Assembly (NCBI RefSeq): GCF_001644025.1
Contig: NZ_LUUK01000229.1
Span: forward strand, 1 to 60,589
Direction: 5' to 3'
DNA: 60,589 nt
Source: Methylomonas koyamae
Lineage (GTDB): Bacteria > Pseudomonadota > Gammaproteobacteria > Methylococcales > Methylomonadaceae
Positions within the stretch are counted from its first letter, which is position 1. Every line of letters begins with the position of its first letter. Under the pieces are notes generated by a model, which saw nothing but the letters and a program-made list of their open reading frames with translations, was not told the DNA's origin and searched no databases. The translations under genes were made by a program, and so were the position numbers. Below, in pieces: positions 55,978 through 60,589 of the stretch.

Positions 55978-56796
55978 TTAAGCGTTCTCTTGGTCTTTAA
56001 GACTAAAAATAATCGGCACAAGCACTGAGCACGCCTCGTTGATCTCCCCACGCTTGGCCGGAACAAACTGCCAATTCTTTACAGCTTCTAGTGCAGCTTC
56101 GTCCAAAGTCTCATGACCGCTGCTTTGTTCAATACCGATCGTTTCCACTTGCCCTGCTTCGCTGACCAGAACTTTTAACACGACCCTGCCTTGCCAACCG
56201 CGACTCCTGGCTACCGATGGATAGTCTGGCTTAGGATTTTTATCATACGCCGCGCTCATATAAGCCTCGGTATACGGCTGAGCCTGGTTTTCGAACACGG
56301 GCTTCTCAGGCTGATTAGGCGTGGGTAACATATCGCTAACAGGCTGCAATTGTTGCTTCAACAATTGTTCGAGCTCGGAAAAATCAGCGGCTCGCGCTTG
56401 TTCGGTTTTTATTAATTTCGGTTTGGGTTGCACACGCTTACGCGGAGGCTTTGAAGCTTGCGGCGGTTTAGCCGGCGGTACGGGCGTCTGTTTAGCAGCG
56501 GGGATCGTAATCGTTGAAACCTGGATGGCCAGCGGCTCAGGCTCCGGAGAACGTTGCTCAGGAACAAACAAGCACTTCACGCCTAGCAAGTGAATCCCGG
56601 AAACCGTGACGGCGATTGCGAACAATACGTCACGATTTCGGGATTTTCCTGCTCCGGGTATATTAATCCGAGGATTTGCGAATACCGGCGCGATGGTCCC
56701 TCGGCGCGAGTCCTCCACGAAGGAAGGCGACGGCGCTCGCCCCGAGGAGAATCGAGCGGAAGGCTTTTCGAGAATACTGGTCGGAAATCGGAACAT
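55978..56796 (-). CDS. tonB: TonB family energy-transducing protein
   Basis: Carries proton-motive energy from ExbBD to outer-membrane receptors. The 272-residue protein has an N-terminal cytosolic part of ~55 residues (unusually long), a transmembrane helix (VLFAIAVTVSGIHLLGVKCL), a Pro/Lys-rich periplasmic spacer (PPAKPPQASKPPRKRVQPKP) and the C-terminal TonB domain with YPSVARSRGWQGRVVLKVLV and ALEAVKNWQFVPAKRG. No exbBD genes are adjacent. It fits the TonB-dependent receptors on both sides. Confidence 0.9.
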   Translation of the reverse strand: MFRFPTSILEKPSARFSSGRAPSPSFVEDSRRGTIAPVFANPRINIPGAGKSRNRDVLFAIAVTVSGIHLLGVKCLFVPEQRSPEPEPLAIQVSTITIPAAKQTPVPPAKPPQASKPPRKRVQPKPKLIKTEQARAADFSELEQLLKQQLQPVSDMLPTPNQPEKPVFENQAQPYTEAYMSAAYDKNPKPDYPSVARSRGWQGRVVLKVLVSEAGQVETIGIEQSSGHETLDEAALEAVKNWQFVPAKRGEINEACSVLVPIIFSLKDQENA

Positions 56797-57390
56797 ACGG
56801 AAATTAAAATAATTCGTTGTTATCGATAAACCCTACGAACACGCCGACCGAAACCAGCGAAATCAAACAATCATGCCGGACGTTTTTCCCCAAAAATTCC
56901 TCCGCGCCGCTAATCCGGCTAGACTGGCGCGGCCAATTTCGCCTGTGGCACGACGAATTTTTACGGCAATTAAGACTTAGCATTCTTGCTATAAAGCAAA
57001 TACCGCGCCTTTTCGGAAATCCGCGTATTTGCTGTGATTGCCCAACCGCAAAATAATTTAACTGTGTTATTTAACGATAGATCAGGGGATATGCCCTACT
57101 CACCACGATACGGTGACGACAAGCCCTTTCAATACACTGATGACTAATCAAAACGGAAGGACGAGATGAACTAGAGATTCCGGATTTGGGCTTTAAATCG
57201 GAACGAGAGGAAAAGGTTTACGCAAACTAGCGGCCCAGCATGGCTTGTGACGGTGCTGGGTGCCAAGCGGAGCAAACTACAGTAGGCACTTCAGATCGGC
57301 CTGGCTTTTTGGATCGTGCCGCCAAACAGGGAGAAAAGGACTACGAGCGGAAGATTGCGTACCGGTTTCGTTAACAGTGAAAGCAATCGA
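56797..57390. other. About 590 bases without a gene between tonB and the cyclase
   Basis: The left end should hold the tonB promoter. The rest has no frame with a credible start. A hairpin (CCCAGCA/TGCTGGG, near 57240) is the only structure seen. Composition is mixed, so decayed sequence is possible. Confidence 0.5.
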
Positions 57391-59556
57391 TTACTTAGCA
57401 TCCAGGGTAACAACGCCATCCCAATCGATCGGTGGTTGATTCTGATAGCCTTGGGCTAAGGCCAAATAGAAATTCGCCGGACCATCGGTACCTCTTTTAA
57501 GGACGGATTGAAATCCCTCTATCGCCACTTGCCAGTCGCCTCGCTGAAACGCCGAAAGCGCGACCGCGAAACCGCCATCAATCGGTCCCATTTCGGGGGC
57601 CACGATCTCCGCCAGATCGACCGGTTCGGCACGCCCAACCACCCGAAATCGCCCAACCGCCCGGTAAGCGATGGCAGTGGTATCGACCAATTCCCGACAC
57701 GCGAGTATTTGAGTACCCAAGAATTTGTTGATCCCCTGAATACGCGATGCAGTATTCACGGTATCGCCTATCGCTCGGTAATGATTCGCCTGACCGCTTT
57801 CCAACCCGCCCAGTATCATTTCACCAACGTACAAGCCGATTCGGGTACGAATGGGCTCCAGCCCCGAGGTCTGATTAAATTGCATGACCGCCGCCTGCAT
57901 GTCCAGCGCGGCCAGACACGCGGCGGTGTGCCGTTCGGATTCGGATAACTCGAACCAAACCGCCATCATCGAATCGCCCGTCACGTCCGCGACCGCGCCG
58001 CCGCGCGCGCCGACCGGACGACCGAGCACTTGGTAATAGGCGTTCAATAACTCCCACATCTGTTCCGCGCTGCGACCCGCCGCGAGCGAGGTATAGCCTT
58101 CGATGTCGGTGGCCAGGCATACGCCGCGAATTTCCCGATGGGTCATAGCGGCGAATGTTGCTTTCCGATTACCCGACTCCGCAAACGGCAAAGTGCCGGC
58201 CCATTGCGGAAACACTCGACGCACAAAGGCCAGCATGCGCCGTCGCTCAATCAACAACTCGCGGCGCGCCATGACCAAACTGGTCAACCATGCTGTCGGC
58301 AGCATCACGAACGCAGGGGTCATGATCGGCAACCAAACGGCGTGACGAGCGAACAGCCAAAGCGCAATCAACACGTAACTGACTGTAAACAAGGCGGTAG
58401 CCGCATAGCCCGTCCAAGCGGGTAAGACGGACAGCAACAATGCCAACATCAGCGCGAATCCGGCATAGACCGCGCCGTGAGCCAGCGGCGTTCGGATAAA
58501 GCGGTCTTCCAGCAAATTGGCAAACACCGTCGCCATGATCTCCACGCCGGCCATCTTACCGGTACGGGCATCGGTCAACGGGGTTTGAAAGAAATCGGTC
58601 TTGCCGGCCGCGTATTGCCGATTGGCTTTACCGACAAAGACCACCTTGCCGCGCAAGTCGGCCACCTTGCCTTGCAATACCTGACTGTAGGACTCCATCC
58701 GCAAGGTTTGCGGCGGCCCGTAAAAATTGATGAACCGAGATTCCTCACCGCAAACTATGCCGGCTAGGCGCTGATCGACTTTCTGACTGGCGCGGTCACC
58801 GTTCGCCGCCAAACAGGTTCGGCGTAGCTCGGCGAGCCAATCCATGTAAGAAGCGTCCCAAGGCTTGGACTGTTCGAACCCTTGCATCCGATCCAGATAC
58901 GCCGCCCACGCTACGACCGGTAAGCTTGGCATTTCCCCCAAACCGTCCAGATACAACCACGTTTCGCGTATCGTCGCGTCCTCGGCATCGTTGGCCAACA
59001 CAAACGGCGCATGCCCCAAAAGCGCAGGCTGCAATTGTGGATTGGCGGAAATTCTTCTTAGCGCCACGAGTGGCTCCGCCAACTCACCACCCGCGCCGCC
59101 GTTTTTTGAAAGGGCCGAATCCTTATTGCTTTCTGAGCACTCTTCCCGCCCGAAAAAGTCCTCGGTCGCGCGTCGAAACATCTGTATGCAGTCGCTGGCA
59201 AGGACATTGCCGGCTTCTCGCATCGCGTCCGCGAGGTCGGAATCGACCTCGGGATCGGCGCGAATGAACTGCAAATCAAACACGACCAACGCAACGCCCT
59301 GACGATGCAATTCCCGAATCAATCCGGCGTGGTAGCGGCGCCAGCGTGTTAAGTCGTTGCCGACGCCTAACTCGGCTTCGGAGGTTTCGTCCATGGCTAC
59401 TAAAACAACCTCTCCGGGGGAACTTAGCAAGCCTCTGTACTTTAATAGGCTTACAATCCCCAAAGACTCGTCAAAGTCGTGCAATAGCGAAACTGCAAAC
59501 GATAGAAAACTTATAAAAAATACAGTTCGAATATATTTTTCATTGAAAAACCTCAC
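57391..59556 (-). CDS. CHASE2-domain class III adenylate/guanylate cyclase
   Basis: The 721-residue protein has an N-terminal helix, a periplasmic CHASE2 domain (~30-330; VVFDLQFIRADPEVDSDLAD, LRGKVVFVGKANRQYAAGKT), three membrane helices (~350-430) and a class III cyclase domain: CLATDIEGYTSLAAGRSAEQ, VADVTGDSMMAVWFEL, RTRIGLYVGEMILGGLESG and RAIGDTVNTASRIQG. Metal-binding Asp residues and the transition-state Asn/Arg are present. The usual substrate Lys site reads Asp (VADV), as often in this CHASE2 subgroup, so ATP versus GTP cannot be called. A TPR-like tail follows. It senses an unknown periplasmic ligand. Confidence 0.92.
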   Translation of the reverse strand: MRFFNEKYIRTVFFISFLSFAVSLLHDFDESLGIVSLLKYRGLLSSPGEVVLVAMDETSEAELGVGNDLTRWRRYHAGLIRELHRQGVALVVFDLQFIRADPEVDSDLADAMREAGNVLASDCIQMFRRATEDFFGREECSESNKDSALSKNGGAGGELAEPLVALRRISANPQLQPALLGHAPFVLANDAEDATIRETWLYLDGLGEMPSLPVVAWAAYLDRMQGFEQSKPWDASYMDWLAELRRTCLAANGDRASQKVDQRLAGIVCGEESRFINFYGPPQTLRMESYSQVLQGKVADLRGKVVFVGKANRQYAAGKTDFFQTPLTDARTGKMAGVEIMATVFANLLEDRFIRTPLAHGAVYAGFALMLALLLSVLPAWTGYAATALFTVSYVLIALWLFARHAVWLPIMTPAFVMLPTAWLTSLVMARRELLIERRRMLAFVRRVFPQWAGTLPFAESGNRKATFAAMTHREIRGVCLATDIEGYTSLAAGRSAEQMWELLNAYYQVLGRPVGARGGAVADVTGDSMMAVWFELSESERHTAACLAALDMQAAVMQFNQTSGLEPIRTRIGLYVGEMILGGLESGQANHYRAIGDTVNTASRIQGINKFLGTQILACRELVDTTAIAYRAVGRFRVVGRAEPVDLAEIVAPEMGPIDGGFAVALSAFQRGDWQVAIEGFQSVLKRGTDGPANFYLALAQGYQNQPPIDWDGVVTLDAK

Positions 59557-59577
59557 TACTTGACAACTAAAATCAAG

Positions 59578-59985
59578 TTATTTTTTATATGTACCAGGTG
59601 GGCAACTAGCAAGATTTTTTTTTGTCGTCGAACATAACTCGGTATTTGAAGTGGAAGTCGCCTCTCCCCCGCTCGTGGTTCCTCCTGATATAGTCATACA
59701 ACAAGTTGTGCTTCCCTTTTTCTTACTAATAGTGGTTAAGAATGTCTCTTGAAGAGAGAACTCTTCTTTGTATATACGACATTGATTTGGCCCTGCGTCT
59801 TTAGTACATGGAACCGGTTTTATCAATTCCCCCGTTTCAGAATCATGATACTCAGATATTGTAACAACCCTGGTTTTCTCAGGAATTAGATAATAAGTCA
59901 ACAAGGAACTTGCTGCCGCAACAAGAATAAATTTAAAAAAATCATGACAATTAATACCGCATACTTTAACATCAGAATCTTTCAT
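59578..59985 (-). CDS. Hypothetical membrane-anchored protein
   Basis: The 135-residue product has one N-terminal transmembrane helix (FFKFILVAAASSLLTYYLI) and a Cys-, Ser- and Thr-rich outer part with several Cys residues (CTKDAGPNQC, TCCMTISGG, CPPGTYKK). The start at 59985 follows GGAG; an ATG five codons earlier is less likely. The gene is AT-rich compared with the cyclase next to it. Not recognised; its place between a receptor and the cyclase suggests it is part of the same unit. Confidence 0.55.
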   Translation of the reverse strand: MKDSDVKVCGINCHDFFKFILVAAASSLLTYYLIPEKTRVVTISEYHDSETGELIKPVPCTKDAGPNQCRIYKEEFSLQETFLTTISKKKGSTTCCMTISGGTTSGGEATSTSNTELCSTTKKNLASCPPGTYKK

Positions 59986-60011
59986 AGGAATCTCCATCAA
60001 AAAACATTAAA

Positions 60012-60589
60012 TTAATTAAACGACAATGTAACCTGTCCATAAAAGAATCTACCAGGCTGGTATTGAGGCGATACCGGGTTATTGACACCAGTTTGATAAT
60101 AAAAATCCTGATAGTTAAATTGCTTATCTAGTAAGTTCTTTATCCCAAAGGAAAAGATGCCTAGCCGCTTTGGGAATCGGTAACCAAACTGGGCATCCAA
60201 CGTCCAGAAAATCTCGCTCCCGTTACGCATTACCATTTGTTGAGTTATTAGATTTTCTTGACCTAGCTTCCGAATATTCTGATTTACCGGAGTAGCCGAT
60301 AACTTAGAGAAAAAGCCACTTGGATGATAGTAAGCCGCAGAGACTGGAACCCGCAATGTCTCAATATAACTTGGAGCTTTATCTACGGAAAAAAGCAAAT
60401 CCCTGGTTATTTTCTCATAATGAACATCAATTCCGTAAACCATTCTATCAGATGCCATCCAGTATAAATAACCTCGACTTAATTGTTCTTCCTGATTTTT
60501 AACCGCACCCTTTGAAACCGGAACATCTAGACGTCTCCAAGACTGCTCCGCTCCAGCATAGAAACTATTAGAGGGTTGGCCGGGATTCA
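60012..60589 (-). CDS. Probable TonB-dependent receptor, C-terminal part, cut by window edge
   Basis: The frame stays open from 60012 to the end of the window. The ~190 residues show alternating beta strands with FYAGAEQSWRRLDVPV, YLYWMASDRMVYGIDVHYEK, the near-terminal FSFGIKNLLDKQFNYQDFYY and an end QPGRFFYGQVTLSFN, typical of TonB-dependent receptor barrels with their NLLDK motif and final aromatic residue. The start lies outside. Like the preceding gene it is AT-rich. Confidence 0.7.
   Translation of the reverse strand, partial: NPGQPSNSFYAGAEQSWRRLDVPVSKGAVKNQEEQLSRGYLYWMASDRMVYGIDVHYEKITRDLLFSVDKAPSYIETLRVPVSAAYYHPSGFFSKLSATPVNQNIRKLGQENLITQQMVMRNGSEIFWTLDAQFGYRFPKRLGIFSFGIKNLLDKQFNYQDFYYQTGVNNPVSPQYQPGRFFYGQVTLSFN

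Noticed and set aside
1-60589. CRISPR array, prophage or insertion sequence
   Set aside because: No regularly spaced direct repeats, and no transposase, integrase or phage structural genes were found.

Overview
The window looks like chromosomal DNA from a gammaproteobacterial methylotroph, most likely a methanotroph of the Methylomonas/Methylomicrobium group. The evidence is the full sucrose route (sucrose-phosphate synthase, sucrose-phosphatase, amylosucrase), a PabB gene coupled to an MfnE-like amino-acid-kinase gene (C1-carrier cofactor chemistry), a complete System I cytochrome c maturation operon, an NAD-type isocitrate dehydrogenase next to aconitase B, and mid-50s GC with gammaproteobacterial gene families throughout. 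The genus is an inference. No phage, IS element, CRISPR array or rRNA was found.

Layout. 1-9034: end of a GAF/DUF484 signalling gene, a TCA block (icd, a Uma2-type nuclease gene, acnB), an EAL phosphodiesterase, and a DUF898-M48 peptidase pair. 9269-17432: hemN plus ccmABCDEFGHI, one long minus-strand operon with nearly every gene overlapping the next. 17574-25629: purEK, a pair of overlapping dynamin-like GTPase genes, a small lipoprotein, and pabB/MfnE-like/DUF2959.

26127-43095 is the most interesting part: an ion and osmolyte island. A MarR-type regulator is followed by the Na+/H+ antiporter NhaD. Divergent from them lie a tiny lipoprotein and a fused protein with a GpgS-like glycosyltransferase and a HAD phosphatase (predicted glucosylglycerate synthesis). 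Then come a second lipoprotein, a ClC chloride channel/antiporter, a CPA2 antiporter, a GH5 exo-glucanase, amylosucrase, a diguanylate cyclase, sucrose-phosphatase, sucrose-phosphate synthase, a decayed CPA2 antiporter and OpgC. Two promoters, one upstream of the lipoprotein/GpgS fusion and one upstream of the ClC-CPA2 pair, share the same 13-bp palindrome over the -35 box with identical spacing to a second half-site and to the -10. I propose that these are operators of the local MarR protein, making one regulon that couples sodium, chloride and compatible-solute handling.

43437-50189: SulP anion transporter, an RRM protein, feoABC and prfC. 50238-56796: FecI/FecR/TonB-dependent receptor, a CysB-like regulator, a possible small RNA, tRNA-Leu(CAG) and TonB. 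57391-60589: a CHASE2 nucleotide cyclase, an AT-rich unknown gene and the 3' end of another probable TonB-dependent receptor, which runs off the window.
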